Notes under the pieces: generated by a model
The model's input: the letters and a program-made list of their open reading frames with translations, nothing else
Told to the model about the DNA's origin: nothing
Databases searched by the model: none
Source of the DNA: CAZWVR01 sp964637235
GTDB lineage: Bacteria > Bacteroidota > Bacteroidia > Bacteroidales > S143-33
Direction of reading: 5' to 3'
NCBI GenBank assembly: GCA_964637235.1
Contig: CAZWVR010000008.1
Coordinates: 1 to 45,486 of the forward strand
DNA length: 45,486 nucleotides
Shown: positions 15,419 to 25,218 of the stretch, in pieces
Layout: each line of letters starts with the position of its first letter
Position numbering within the stretch: the stretch's first letter is position 1
Position numbers and translations under genes: made by a program

Positions 15419-16813
15419 TTAATATCTATAATGTTCTGGCTTATAAGGTCCATTTTTATTAACACCAATATATTTTGCTTGCTCTTCTGTCAATTCAGTA
15501 AGCTTTACACCTAAATGTTCAAGGTGCAAACGTGCTACTTCCTCATCTAAATATTTTGGCAACCTATAAACACCAATTTCGTAATCTTTTTGCCATAAAT
15601 CCATCTGTGCTAAAACTTGATTTGTGAATGAATTACTCATTACAAAAGAGGGATGTCCAGTAGCATTACCAAGATTGACAAGTCTGCCATCGGAAAGCAA
15701 TATTATAGCATGTCCATCAGGGAAAATATACCTATCTACCTGAGGTTTTATATTTTCCTTTTTAATACCTGGATAATTTTTCAATTTATCAACTTGAATT
15801 TCATTATCAAAATGACCGATATTACAGACTATGGCATTATTTTTCATTTTTTCCATATGTTCAATACGAATAACATCTCTATTTCCAGTAGCTGTGACAT
15901 ATATATCTGCCCTATCAAGGACATCTTCAATACGAAGCACCTCATACCCTTCCATAGCAGCCTGCAGAGCACAGATTGGATCTATTTCAGTAATAATGAC
16001 CTTAGCTCCAAAAGCTCGTAAAGATTGAGCAGAACCTTTTCCAACCTCGCCATATCCACATACAACAGCTGTTTTACCAGCAATCATTATATCAGTAGCA
16101 CGTTTTATTCCATCTATTAAAGACTCACGGCAACCATAAAGATTATCAAATTTAGATTTAGTCACGGAATCATTAACATTAATAGCAGGAAATAACAATT
16201 TTCCTTCTTTCCATCGTTGATATAAACGATTAACTCCAGTAGTAGTTTCTTCGGAGACACCACGTATTTTGCTGGCAATATCATGCCATTTACGCGGATT
16301 TTTTGAATAAGTTAACTTTAATCTTTCTAAAAGGTATTTTTCATCTTCACTTTCTGGCTTTTTATTCAAAATAGATGGATTTTCCTCTGCTTCATATCCT
16401 AAATGCACCATTAAAGTAGCATCTCCACCATCATCAATGATAAGATCAGGACCTGAGCCATCTTCAAAGGTTAAAGCTTGTTCTGTTGCCCACCAGTATT
16501 CCTCTAAGGTTTCTCCCTTCCATGCGAATACAGATATACCTCTTTCTGCTAATGCAGCAGCAGCATGATCTTGTGTGGAGTATATATTACAGCTCGCCCA
16601 TCGAACAGTAGCACCAAGTTCTATAAGAGTTTCTATTAATACCGCAGTTTGAATAGTTAAATGAAGCGAACCAGTTATTTTGGCTCCTTTAAGTGGCTTA
16701 ACTTCGCCATATTTTTTTCTTAGAGCCATCAAACCTGGCATTTCGGCTTCTGCTAATTCTATTTCTTTTCTACCCCATTTAGCCAAAGAAATATCCTTTA
16801 CTTTATATTTCAT
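15419..16813 (-). CDS. ahcY: Adenosylhomocysteinase (S-adenosylhomocysteine hydrolase)
   Basis: The enzyme splits S-adenosylhomocysteine into adenosine and homocysteine with bound NAD, keeping methylation reactions running. The 464-residue protein has the substrate-domain motifs GSLHLTIQTAVLIETL (48-63), SCNIYSTQDHAAAAL (74-88) and DDGGDATL (127-134), the NAD Rossmann motif GYGEVGKG (253-260), and the C-terminal PYKPEHYRY ending. The residues expected for catalysis in these motifs are present. It follows the coiled-coil gene by 5 nt on the same strand. Confidence 0.97.
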   Translation of the reverse strand: MKYKVKDISLAKWGRKEIELAEAEMPGLMALRKKYGEVKPLKGAKITGSLHLTIQTAVLIETLIELGATVRWASCNIYSTQDHAAAALAERGISVFAWKGETLEEYWWATEQALTFEDGSGPDLIIDDGGDATLMVHLGYEAEENPSILNKKPESEDEKYLLERLKLTYSKNPRKWHDIASKIRGVSEETTTGVNRLYQRWKEGKLLFPAINVNDSVTKSKFDNLYGCRESLIDGIKRATDIMIAGKTAVVCGYGEVGKGSAQSLRAFGAKVIITEIDPICALQAAMEGYEVLRIEDVLDRADIYVTATGNRDVIRIEHMEKMKNNAIVCNIGHFDNEIQVDKLKNYPGIKKENIKPQVDRYIFPDGHAIILLSDGRLVNLGNATGHPSFVMSNSFTNQVLAQMDLWQKDYEIGVYRLPKYLDEEVARLHLEHLGVKLTELTEEQAKYIGVNKNGPYKPEHYRY

Positions 16814-16819
16814 ATACGT

Positions 16820-17706
16820 CTATTTTAAGGTTATTTTTTTATCTCCTATTAAAACACCATCAGCAAAAATAAATACTGTATAAGTTCCTTTAACTAATTT
16901 ATTAGAAGAAGCGTCGTAATAAATACATAAATTTTGTGCATTTCCATCATAATCTATTTCACGATATGATGAGTAATAAATCTCCTTGCCCTCAAAGGTA
17001 AAAGTCTGAGATTTAGAGTTCAAGAGAATTTCTCCATCAGGTTTAGCTATACGGAGATAAATTTTTTTCTTACCCTTAGGGGCTACTCTATTTTGCGACA
17101 ATGTGAAACAAACCTCAAATTTTCTTGTTCGTCTATGACGCCTCGTTTTCTTATCTCTTTTATTTAGAGCTTTTACTTCTATATAATAAGCTGTTAAATA
17201 TTGAGCTTCTTTAACTGTTTTTTTCAAACTATCAGCCATTTGAGTAAGCTGTTCTTTCTCCTCTACAACCTGCTGATATTGATGTTTTATTTGACGGTTT
17301 TCCGTAAGCAAAATTTGATTCTGCTCATAAAGTGAATCTACTTGTCTGATATAACTTTTCAATATTTTTCTCAATGTTTTGACTTCTTCTTTTAGTTGTT
17401 TTATTTTAGCTCTATCAACATTACGGGTATGTCTTAATTGCTGCATTAAGTCTTGAATATGTTGCTTTTGCTCAATAATTTTTTTATTTAATGAATCATT
17501 GGTTGTCATTAAACCTTCATAGCTTTGATAAATATCTTCTAATTCATTCATCAAAGAATCCTTTTCATAAGCATTTTGCTGAATTTGTTCAATCATTATC
17601 TTTGTATTCTTTTTCAATTTATACCGATCATACAATAAATAAACCACCAGTAGAAGCAATAATAAAATAACCGTTATATATACAAAATTGGAATTTTTCT
17701 TTGCCA
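16820..17706 (-). CDS. Membrane-anchored coiled-coil protein of unknown function
   Basis: From the ATG at 17706 this gives 295 residues (MAKKNSNFVY...). One membrane helix (about 7-23) is followed by a long coiled coil (roughly 30-170, rich in Glu, Gln, Lys and Leu), a basic stretch KRDKKTRRHRRTRK, and a compact beta-rich C-terminal domain (about 195-295). An in-frame TTG at 17725 extends the frame by six residues, but it lies inside a TATATTTG promoter box, so I reject it. I do not recognise a named family; similar anchored coiled-coil proteins are common in Bacteroidota. It is 5 nt upstream of ahcY, with no evident functional link. Confidence 0.75.
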
Positions 17707-17722
17707 TAGGATATTTTTTTTG

Positions 17723-17730
17723 CAAATATA
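17723..17730 (-). promoter_or_regulatory. Putative -7 box (TATATTTG) for the coiled-coil/ahcY unit
   Basis: The minus strand reads TATATTTG, with its G 17 nt before the ATG at 17706. It is back to back with the holB box at 17760, giving divergent promoters within 80 nt. Confidence 0.5.
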
Positions 17731-17759
17731 TAAGGATAAGTAAAATAGAAAAAATTTTT

Positions 17760-17767
17760 TAATTTTG
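17760..17767 (+). promoter_or_regulatory. holB: Putative -7 box (TAATTTTG) for the holB-porW operon
   Basis: TAATTTTG matches TAnnTTTG with its G 20 nt before the holB ATG. No -33 TTTG is seen at the usual distance. Confidence 0.5.
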
Positions 17768-17786
17768 TAAGCTTAAAAAAACAATA

Positions 17787-18923
17787 ATGAAATTTAGCGA
17801 TATAGTAGGTTTTAATGAGATTAAAAATAAACTAATAAAAATTGCGCATAATAAAAGCATAAGTCATGCTTATTTATTTTTCGGTCCGGAAGGAACTCCA
17901 AAATTATCTTTGGCAATAGCCTTTGCACAATATTTAAATTGTCAAAATCCAACAGACAATGATTCCTGTGGCATATGTGCTGAATGTAAAAAATATGAAA
18001 AACTGATACATCCTGACTTGCACTTTATTTTTCCAGTAGTTAAAACAGCAAAAATATCTAAACCCACAAGCAATGACTTTATAGAACAATGGAGAAACTT
18101 TGTTTCCCAAACTACATATCATTCATATAGAGATTGGTTGGAATTTATCAACACAAGCAATTTACAAGCTACAATATATACCGAGGAAAGTAAACAGATA
18201 ATTAAAATAGTCAATTTACAACGATATGAAGGCAAATATAAAATTCTAATTATCTTTATGCCCGAAAAAATGCATATTTCAGCCGCAAATAAATTACTAA
18301 AAGTATTAGAGGAACCTCCTGAAGAAACACTTTTTTTTCTCATCTCAGAAAATCCGGAACAAATACTACCTACAATATTATCAAGGGTTCAACCTATAAA
18401 AATAAATAAACCTGATAAAAATACTTTAATAGAAACTTTCGTAAAAAAATTTCCAGAAAAACCTGTTAAAGTAATAGAACAGGCAATAATAGCCTCAGAG
18501 AATAACTATAATACCGCCTATAAGATATTAAATGATGAAAATAATGGAAAACTGGAAAAATTCTTTAACAACTTTATAAAATTTATGCGATTGGCATATT
18601 CCCATAAAATTATAGAAATAATTAACTTTGTAGAAAAATTTTGCACAGAACTCAATAAAGAAGAAAAAAAACAATTTATAGAATATTCATTAAGACAGCT
18701 CAGAAATAACTTTATAAGTCATAGTAATGAAAATATTATATATCTGACAGAAAAAGAAGCTGAGTTCGCTAAAAAATTTAAATCTTTCATCACTGAAAAA
18801 AATATTTTTGCTTTTGAACAAGAATTTTCAAAAGCATATTACGATATAGAAAGAAACGGTAATGACAAACTAATTTTTTTAGACTTAATTTTAAAAACAG
18901 CTCTTTTATTGCACAAAACATAA
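17787..18923 (+). CDS. holB: DNA polymerase III subunit delta' (clamp-loader subunit)
   Basis: This 378-residue protein fits the delta' clamp-loader subunit. It has a P-loop-like FFGPEGTPKLSLA (31-43), which lacks the canonical GKT as expected for a non-hydrolysing delta', the zinc module cysteines C52, C61, C64 and C67, and the LLKVLEEPPEETLFFL and SRVQ sensor region typical of DnaX/HolB. It would sit in the pentameric loader that opens the sliding clamp. It leads a five-gene operon; ricT follows after 4 nt. Confidence 0.92.
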   Translation: MKFSDIVGFNEIKNKLIKIAHNKSISHAYLFFGPEGTPKLSLAIAFAQYLNCQNPTDNDSCGICAECKKYEKLIHPDLHFIFPVVKTAKISKPTSNDFIEQWRNFVSQTTYHSYRDWLEFINTSNLQATIYTEESKQIIKIVNLQRYEGKYKILIIFMPEKMHISAANKLLKVLEEPPEETLFFLISENPEQILPTILSRVQPIKINKPDKNTLIETFVKKFPEKPVKVIEQAIIASENNYNTAYKILNDENNGKLEKFFNNFIKFMRLAYSHKIIEIINFVEKFCTELNKEEKKQFIEYSLRQLRNNFISHSNENIIYLTEKEAEFAKKFKSFITEKNIFAFEQEFSKAYYDIERNGNDKLIFLDLILKTALLLHKT

Positions 18924-18927
18924 AAAT

Positions 18928-20058
18928 ATGGACGAACTTACAGCATACATATATAGAACAAGAGGTTGTGTAATACTTCCAGATACAGAGGAAATAAAAT
19001 GCTCCGGACACAGCCACGATAGATTTTATGTAAACAACTGGTTCGAAAATAAACCTCAACCTCATCATAAAATAAATCTTGTAGAACTTAGATTTAAACA
19101 TTCAAGAAAAGGCTATTATCAAAATCCTGAACAACTTTTTCTAAAACCGGGCGAACTGGTTGCAGTAGAAGCAATGCAAGGACACGACATCGGCATAGTC
19201 AGTTTAACAGGAGAACTCGTATACTGGCAGATGAAAAAACTCGGTTTAGATATCAATGCCGAATATCCTAAAATATATAGAAAAGCAAGACCAAATGATA
19301 TTGAAAAATGGAAAAAAGCAATAAGTAGAGAAATGGACGTATTATATAGAGCCAGAGAAATTATTGACGAATTAGGTCTAAAAATGAAACTCGGAGATGT
19401 AGAATTTCAAGGAGACGGAACAAAGGCAACATTTTATTATATAGCTGACGAAAGAGTAGATTTCAGGGAACTAATTAAAATATATGCCTCAGAGTTCAAA
19501 ATACGAACAGAAATGAGACAAATTGGAGCACGACAAGAAGCTGCACGTATTGGTGGCATTGGTACTTGTGGTAGAGAATTATGCTGCACAACTTGGAAAC
19601 GAACATTTACTTCTGTGTCAACTTCTGCCGCCAGATATCAAGAACTATCCCTAAATCCTACTAAACTTGCAGGACAATGCGAAAAACTAAAATGCTGCCT
19701 AAATTATGAGTTAGATGCATATATTGAAGCCCGAAAAGACTTTCCGGATACTTCAATACCTCTGGAAACAAATGCTGGAACTTCTTATTTCCAAAAAGCG
19801 GATGTATTTAAAGGAATACTATGGTATTCCTCTTCGCCAGATAACTCAACAAATATGACACCATTACCTATAAAACGTGTAGAAGAAATCATAAAAATGA
19901 ATCAAAAAGGTGAAAAGCCAGATACACTACTACAAGATTCAATAAATGTTATTGATATAATAAAATCAAAACATAACGTCGAGATAAATAACGAACACGA
20001 ATTATCAATTTCAGATAAACAAACAAAATCACAAAAAAATAAAAAAAAGAAAAAATGA
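18928..20058 (+). CDS. ricT: PSP1-domain protein, RicT-like (iron-sulfur)
   Basis: This 376-residue protein has a PSP1 domain and the cysteine clusters of RicT: GTCGRELCC (C214, C219, C220) and GQCEKLKCC (C251, C256, C257), plus C14/C25 near the start. In Bacillus subtilis RicT works with RicA and RicF in an Fe-S-containing complex that affects RNase Y-dependent mRNA processing; in Bacteroidota its role is not established. The C-terminus is a low-complexity lysine-rich tail. Its last 4 nt overlap the gldH start (ATGA), so the two proteins are made together. Confidence 0.88.
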   Translation: MDELTAYIYRTRGCVILPDTEEIKCSGHSHDRFYVNNWFENKPQPHHKINLVELRFKHSRKGYYQNPEQLFLKPGELVAVEAMQGHDIGIVSLTGELVYWQMKKLGLDINAEYPKIYRKARPNDIEKWKKAISREMDVLYRAREIIDELGLKMKLGDVEFQGDGTKATFYYIADERVDFRELIKIYASEFKIRTEMRQIGARQEAARIGGIGTCGRELCCTTWKRTFTSVSTSAARYQELSLNPTKLAGQCEKLKCCLNYELDAYIEARKDFPDTSIPLETNAGTSYFQKADVFKGILWYSSSPDNSTNMTPLPIKRVEEIIKMNQKGEKPDTLLQDSINVIDIIKSKHNVEINNEHELSISDKQTKSQKNKKKKK

Positions 20059-20522
20059 AAAAAAAAGCTATCTTATTTATTATTACAATTACAATACTAT
20101 CACTCGCTTGCAAAAAGAATTTCTATGAAAAATATTACTCTTTTAAAAACAATGTTTGGGATTACCATGATACAGCTATCTTTAAAGTCCATATCTCTCC
20201 CGAAGATACCTCTGACCTAAATATATACTTTAACATCAGACATCATACATTATACCCATATAAAAACTTATGGCTATTCGTTAATATTTCAGGTCCAGAA
20301 AATATCTCTGAAACAGACACCATAAATATATTCCTTGCAGATGATAAAGGAAACTTCAAAGGAGAAGGTTTAGGCGATATATGGGACTATAAATATCTAT
20401 TCAGAAATAATGTAAAATTTAAACTACCAGGAGATTATACTTTCAAAATTACCCACGGCATGCGAGATGCCGATAAAATCCCTGTAATGGAATTAGGGTT
20501 AATTATTGAAAAAAATAACTAA
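20055..20522 (+). CDS. gldH: Gliding motility lipoprotein GldH
   Basis: This 155-residue lipoprotein has a signal peptide ending in LSLAC (Cys19). The body matches GldH: a W-x-Y-x-D region NNVWDYHDTAIF, IYFNIRHHTLYPYKNLW, the GEGLGDIWDYKYLF stretch, and KITHGMRDADKIPVMELGLII near the end. GldH is required for gliding and type IX secretion in Flavobacterium johnsoniae, and homologues occur in non-gliding Bacteroidota, so motility cannot be assumed. It lies between ricT (4-nt overlap) and trmB (TAATG 1-nt overlap), and one gene from porW. Confidence 0.92.
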   Translation: MKKKAILFIITITILSLACKKNFYEKYYSFKNNVWDYHDTAIFKVHISPEDTSDLNIYFNIRHHTLYPYKNLWLFVNISGPENISETDTINIFLADDKGNFKGEGLGDIWDYKYLFRNNVKFKLPGDYTFKITHGMRDADKIPVMELGLIIEKNN

Positions 20523-21244
20523 TGGGAAAAAATAAACTAAAAAAATTTGCAGAAGTACATAATTTCCCTAATGTAATTGAATTCAATTTCAGCTTTAAAC
20601 AAATTAAAGAACATCCTTTCAAAGGAAAATGGAAACAGCTTTTCTTCAAAAATCAAAACCCTATAACACTTGAATTAGCTTGCGGTAAAGGAGAATATAC
20701 CGTAGCATTAGCTCAAAAATATCCAAATAAAAATTTTATAGGAATAGATATAAAAGGCGCCAGAATTTGGACCGGAGCAAAAAAAGCATTAGAATTAAAT
20801 CTCAAAAATGCTGGTTTTATCAGAACACGAATAGAATTTTTACCATACTTTTTGGCAGAAGACGAAATAGATGAAATATGGATAACCTTCCCAGATCCTC
20901 AACCTAAAAAACCTAAAAAAAGACTTACCTCTCCATATTTTTTAAATCTATATAAAAACTTTACAAAAGAAAAAGCTCCTATACATCTAAAAACTGATAA
21001 TCAATATCTTTTTGAATACACACTTAAAGTTTTAGAAAAAAATAATATCAAACCTATCATCGCCTGCAAAGACATATATAAAGAACAAAATAATATACCA
21101 AAAGAAGCTATTGAAATACAAACTTATTACGAAAAACAATTTCTTGCTGAAAATAAAAAAATAACTTATCTACAATTTCGTTTCTCTAAAAAGATTATAT
21201 GGCAAGATATTCCTAAAAATCCCCAAGGTAGCCCATACAAATAA
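20522..21244 (+). CDS. trmB: tRNA (guanosine(46)-N7)-methyltransferase TrmB
   Basis: TrmB makes m7G46 in the variable loop of tRNAs using S-adenosylmethionine. The 240-residue protein has the SAM motif LELACGKGEYTVALA (about 50-64), the acidic turn FIGIDIKGARIWTGAKKA, and the family's PDPQPKKPKKRLTSPYF, which stands for the usual PDPWPKKRHxKRR. The length is normal. The start overlaps the gldH stop codon by one base (TAATG), and porW begins 6 nt after its end. Confidence 0.94.
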   Translation: MGKNKLKKFAEVHNFPNVIEFNFSFKQIKEHPFKGKWKQLFFKNQNPITLELACGKGEYTVALAQKYPNKNFIGIDIKGARIWTGAKKALELNLKNAGFIRTRIEFLPYFLAEDEIDEIWITFPDPQPKKPKKRLTSPYFLNLYKNFTKEKAPIHLKTDNQYLFEYTLKVLEKNNIKPIIACKDIYKEQNNIPKEAIEIQTYYEKQFLAENKKITYLQFRFSKKIIWQDIPKNPQGSPYK

Positions 21245-21250
21245 CAAATT

Positions 21251-23833
21251 ATGAAAAAGTTAAAACTTATTTATATCCTCCTGCCGATAGTTCTCGTAAT
21301 ACAAAATTGCTCCACGGAAAAAAATACAGCAATAACAAGAGCCTATCACAATCTAACTGCTCACTATAATGTATATTTCAACGGTAAACAAGCATTAGAA
21401 GCTGGTGAAAAAAAATTAGAAAAAAAACTCCAAGATAAATACCAAGGCATCTTACCTGTATTTAAATACTCTTATCCGGAAGCTAAAACTTTTATAACTT
21501 CTGAAATGAATCGCGTCCTCGAAAAAGGAGCTAAAACAATATCTAACCATTCTATAACTGTTAAACCTAAATTTAAAAATAAAAGAAAACTAACCCCCTA
21601 TGACAAAGAATTACTCAAAAAAAACGAATACTGTAAATGGATAGACGATGCATATTTACTAATCGGAAAAGCAAACTTCTATAAAGGCGAGTATGCTAAA
21701 AGTCTTATAACCTTCCGTAAAATCATAAACCTATACAAAACAGAAAATACACGATTCGAAGCTCAATTATGGCTTGCAAAAACTTATATCGCACAAAAAA
21801 AATTTAAAGACGCAGAAAATACACTTATAGAATTACTCAAAGATCCCCGACATCCCAAAAAATTAGACCCAGAAATATTTTTAACTTGTGCAGACTTATA
21901 TATCCAAACAAAAAAATATTCCCAAGCAATTACCTATCTCCAAAAAGCAATAAAACTAATTAAAAAAAGACGAAAAAGAGCAAGATACTATTATATTTTA
22001 GCCCAAATTTATCTTCTACAAAAAAATTATAAACAAGCCGATTATTATTTCAAAAAAGTAATAAAAGCAAATCCGTCATACGAAATGGTATTTAATGCAA
22101 AAATAGCTCGCGCATCAGCATTTAATAATACCCAAGATGCACAACAAATTATAAAACAGCTAAAAAAATTACTCAAAGACGAAAAAAACGAAGAGTACGA
22201 AGATCAAATCTATTACGCCATAGCACAAGTATATCTTAGAGAAGGAGATACTGCACAAGCACTTAAAAATTTAAAACTATCAACAATAAATAGCATCGAC
22301 AATAGAAGCCAAAAAGCCCTCTCATTCCTCTTAATCGCTGATATCTATTTTAAAAAGAAAGAATTTCTTAAAGCTGGTAAATATTATGACAGTACAATGC
22401 AATATTTACCAAAAGACTATCCAAATTATAATCAAATAGCAGAAAGAGCACAAAATACTGGTTTGCTTGTAAAATATCTCGGAGAAGTAAAACTGCAAGA
22501 TAGCTTACAAAGAGTAGCTAAAATGCCAGAAAAAGAACGAAATAAATTGATACAAAAACTTATCCAAAATGCTATAAGAGAACAACAAGAACAGCAAGAA
22601 CAACAGGATAATTTTTACAATCCGTATGATATTATGAATCAAAATACAACACCTGTTTCCCAAGGAGGAAAATGGTATTTCTATAATCCTATGCTCGTAA
22701 GCAGAGGACAAGCTGAATTTAAAAAGAAATGGGGAAACAGAAAATTAGAAGATAATTGGAGACGTAAAAACAAGTCCATATTAGAAACAAACACCGACGA
22801 AAAAAATAACCAACAAGAAACCCAAAACACTATTACAGATAAAACAAAACCTGAATACTATCTACAAAATTTACCTCTAAATGACTCCCTAATGCAAATT
22901 TCTAACAATAAAATCAAAGAAAGCCTATTCAAAGCCGCCGATGTATATGAAAATCTATTCCACGAGCCTAAAAATGCAATAAAACTATACGAAGAACTAC
23001 TAACACGCTTCCCAGATTCTAAATATACTCTGGAAACATATTACAGACTATATAAACTCTATCAGAAATTAAACAATACCGAAAAAACTCAAAAATATAG
23101 AAGTAAAATCATTTTAGAATATCCTAATAGTAAATATGCAAAAATCCTATTAGACCCGTCTTATGCACAAAAAATTAATCAGATTTCAAAAAAACTTATG
23201 AAACTATACGATAAAAGCTTACAAGAATATTATCAAAAAAAATATAGCTATGTAATAAAAGTATCAGATAGCGTATTAAATAAATATCCGGAAAGTGATG
23301 TCGCTCCTTATTTCCTTTACTTAAAAGCTATGAGTTTAGGCAATCTTGGGAATATTGATACAATGCAAATTCTATTAGATTCTATAATAAAAACATATAA
23401 AAATGCCGAAATCTCTCAAACAGCAAAAACAACTCTTAATATAATAAAAAGCGGCAAATATGACTATACTATATATAAATATGCCCCAGAAACAAAACAC
23501 GCTTTTATCTCTATATACAATAAAAACGCAAATAGTACTTTATTAAAATTCAATCTATATACCGAAGCTCAATCTTTTTCAAATAAAACAGAATACAAAG
23601 TAGATATAAAAAACTTTAACGAAAACTACAAAATAATTTCAGTGCAATGGTTTGAAAATGCCCAAAAAGCAAAAGAATTTATGCAACAGATAGAAAATAA
23701 AGAAAACATATTCAAAGCAGCAAATGTAGAAGAAAAACACGACTTTATAATATCAAATGACAATCTACAACAACTGCTTAAAGATAAAAATTTGATAAAA
23801 TACGACCTATTTTATCAAAAATACTACAAATAG
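21251..23833 (+). CDS. porW: Type IX secretion TPR lipoprotein PorW/SprE
   Basis: This 860-residue protein has a lipoprotein signal peptide ending IQNC (Cys20). Immediately after comes the hallmark of PorW/SprE, RAYHNLTAHYNVYFNGKQAL (30-49), then a long array of TPR helices (about 120-390), a Gln-rich linker (EQQEQQEQQ, near 440), and further TPRs (about 560-660) before a small C-terminal domain. SprE/PorW is needed for type IX secretion and links the trans-envelope motor to the outer-membrane translocon. Its presence with gldH suggests the organism has a T9SS, although no porK-N or sov gene is in the window. The stop codon abuts the stop codon of the opposing gene with no base between. Confidence 0.92.
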   Translation: MKKLKLIYILLPIVLVIQNCSTEKNTAITRAYHNLTAHYNVYFNGKQALEAGEKKLEKKLQDKYQGILPVFKYSYPEAKTFITSEMNRVLEKGAKTISNHSITVKPKFKNKRKLTPYDKELLKKNEYCKWIDDAYLLIGKANFYKGEYAKSLITFRKIINLYKTENTRFEAQLWLAKTYIAQKKFKDAENTLIELLKDPRHPKKLDPEIFLTCADLYIQTKKYSQAITYLQKAIKLIKKRRKRARYYYILAQIYLLQKNYKQADYYFKKVIKANPSYEMVFNAKIARASAFNNTQDAQQIIKQLKKLLKDEKNEEYEDQIYYAIAQVYLREGDTAQALKNLKLSTINSIDNRSQKALSFLLIADIYFKKKEFLKAGKYYDSTMQYLPKDYPNYNQIAERAQNTGLLVKYLGEVKLQDSLQRVAKMPEKERNKLIQKLIQNAIREQQEQQEQQDNFYNPYDIMNQNTTPVSQGGKWYFYNPMLVSRGQAEFKKKWGNRKLEDNWRRKNKSILETNTDEKNNQQETQNTITDKTKPEYYLQNLPLNDSLMQISNNKIKESLFKAADVYENLFHEPKNAIKLYEELLTRFPDSKYTLETYYRLYKLYQKLNNTEKTQKYRSKIILEYPNSKYAKILLDPSYAQKINQISKKLMKLYDKSLQEYYQKKYSYVIKVSDSVLNKYPESDVAPYFLYLKAMSLGNLGNIDTMQILLDSIIKTYKNAEISQTAKTTLNIIKSGKYDYTIYKYAPETKHAFISIYNKNANSTLLKFNLYTEAQSFSNKTEYKVDIKNFNENYKIISVQWFENAQKAKEFMQQIENKENIFKAANVEEKHDFIISNDNLQQLLKDKNLIKYDLFYQKYYK

Positions 23834-24628
23834 TTAGGAAATAAAAAATCTCTGTCTGATAGCTTCATATACCAATATAGCCGCAGAAACAGATACATTC
23901 ATAGAATCTATTCTACCCCTCATTGGTATTATTATCTCCTTATGAGCAAGTTGACGCATCTGCTCAGTAAGACCCTCTGCCTCAGAGCCTACAACAATTG
24001 CACAACTTCCCGTATAATCCTCCAAATAATATGGATTAGAATTCTGTAAAGTAGCTGCAAATAAACGGATATTACGGCTACGAATAAAATTAGCAAATTC
24101 TAAAAAATCAGATACTGCAATTTGTACACTAAAAACTGTACCAATACTCGCTCTAATCACATTTGGATTATATATATCCGAACGAGGAGAAACCAAAACA
24201 AAAGCATCTACACCAGCTGCATCAGCTGTTCTAAGCATAGCACCAATATTCCCCGGCTTTTCAATATTCTCTGCAACTAAAAGCAAGGGGGCATTTTGGT
24301 CAATTACTAATTTATTTAAACTTAAATCTTTATTTTTAGCAATTGCAATAATACCCTCACTATCATCACGATAAGCTATTTTAGAATATACTTCTTGATT
24401 AACAAAAATTAGTTTATCCGCAGAAAATGAATTAAGTAAAGCTTTGTTTTTAAACAAATTCTCACAAACAAATACATAAACAAACTCATAGCGAGCTTCT
24501 AATGCCAATAAAATTTCACGTTCTCCTTCAATTACAAACAATTTTTCTTTACGACGGAGAGAACTTTTCTTTTGTAAGGATAGAAGTTTCTTTATCAGTG
24601 GATTACGCGAGCTTGTTATACGTCTCAT
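23834..24628 (-). CDS. TrmH/SpoU family RNA 2'-O-methyltransferase
   Basis: This 264-residue protein has an N-terminal substrate-binding domain (about 1-90, with FVIEGEREI) and the SPOUT knot motifs: ENIEKPGNIGAMLRTADAAG (motif 1), VVGSEAEGL (motif 2) and IPMRGRIDSMNVSVSAAILVYE (motif 3). Such enzymes methylate rRNA or tRNA ribose; RlmB-like 23S G2251 methylation is one possibility, but the target cannot be fixed here. It is the last gene of a minus-strand unit with rpsT and a small acidic protein. Confidence 0.92.
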   Translation of the reverse strand: MRRITSSRNPLIKKLLSLQKKSSLRRKEKLFVIEGEREILLALEARYEFVYVFVCENLFKNKALLNSFSADKLIFVNQEVYSKIAYRDDSEGIIAIAKNKDLSLNKLVIDQNAPLLLVAENIEKPGNIGAMLRTADAAGVDAFVLVSPRSDIYNPNVIRASIGTVFSVQIAVSDFLEFANFIRSRNIRLFAATLQNSNPYYLEDYTGSCAIVVGSEAEGLTEQMRQLAHKEIIIPMRGRIDSMNVSVSAAILVYEAIRQRFFIS

Positions 24629-24638
24629 ATAGACCTAA

Positions 24639-24899
24639 TCAATTGTAATCAATATCTTCATAATCATCGTCATCATCACGGGTAAATATCTCCTCTTCAA
24701 TTTCCACTTCTTTTTCCTCAATAACTTCATCAATTTTATTGTAATACAGCTCAATTTTCTTTAAAATTAAAGCAAGAAAATCCTCTATATCGCTCAAACG
24801 AAATTGCAATTTTTTTAACTCCTCAATTGAAAGACGCTTCAACTCCTCACGTGGAACAGAAGCTTCCTTCAAAATTTCGTTAATTTCTTCAATAGTCAT
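24639..24899 (-). CDS. Small acidic helical protein of unknown function
   Basis: This 86-residue protein has no signal peptide or membrane segment. It is predicted to be mostly helical (residues 1-65), with an acidic middle (EEKEVEIEEE) and an Asp-rich tail (DDDDDYED). I do not recognise a family. It lies between rpsT (23 nt upstream) and the SpoU gene (10 nt downstream) in the same direction, so it is probably cotranscribed with ribosome-related genes. The regular spacing and lack of any competing frame favour a real gene. Confidence 0.65.
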   Translation of the reverse strand: MTIEEINEILKEASVPREELKRLSIEELKKLQFRLSDIEDFLALILKKIELYYNKIDEVIEEKEVEIEEEIFTRDDDDDYEDIDYN

Positions 24900-24922
24900 A
24901 AGTATATTTTTTTAATTAAGAT

Positions 24923-25192
24923 TTACGATTTAGAAGCACTTTCAAGCTTATTTATATGCTTCATTAATTTTGATTTCAAATTTGCAGCTTTATTTTTATG
25001 AATAATATTTCTCTTAGCTAATTTATCTATCATTGATACTACTTTTGGTAATTGTTGTAATGCTTCCTCTTTATCGTGTATTTTACGTAATTTTTTTATT
25101 GCTGTTCTTGTTGATTTTGCATAATAGCGATTATGCAAACGACGCTTCTCATTCTGTTTTATTCTCTTTTTTGCTGATTTGTGATGTGCCAT
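24923..25192 (-). CDS. rpsT: 30S ribosomal protein S20
   Basis: This 89-residue basic protein has the S20 pattern: MAHHKSAKKRIKQNEKRRLHN at the start, then STRTAIKKLRK and NIIHKNKAANLKSKLMKHIN near the end. S20 binds 16S rRNA early in 30S assembly. It is the first gene of its unit and has a good promoter match (25219-25248). Confidence 0.96.
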   Translation of the reverse strand: MAHHKSAKKRIKQNEKRRLHNRYYAKSTRTAIKKLRKIHDKEEALQQLPKVVSMIDKLAKRNIIHKNKAANLKSKLMKHINKLESASKS

Positions 25193-25218
25193 ATTTTATT
25201 ATTTTTAATTTCGGACTG

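Noticed and set aside
15653..16021. Plus-strand frame of 122 codons
   Set aside because: It lies antisense within ahcY, which is strongly conserved in the other frame.
18183..18191. GAGGAAAGT, the core word of RNase P RNA
   Set aside because: It is inside the conserved holB coding sequence and lacks the rest of the RNA structure.
17787..18923. Loss of the P-loop lysine in HolB as a defect
   Set aside because: Delta' subunits commonly lack a working ATPase P-loop, so this is normal for the family.
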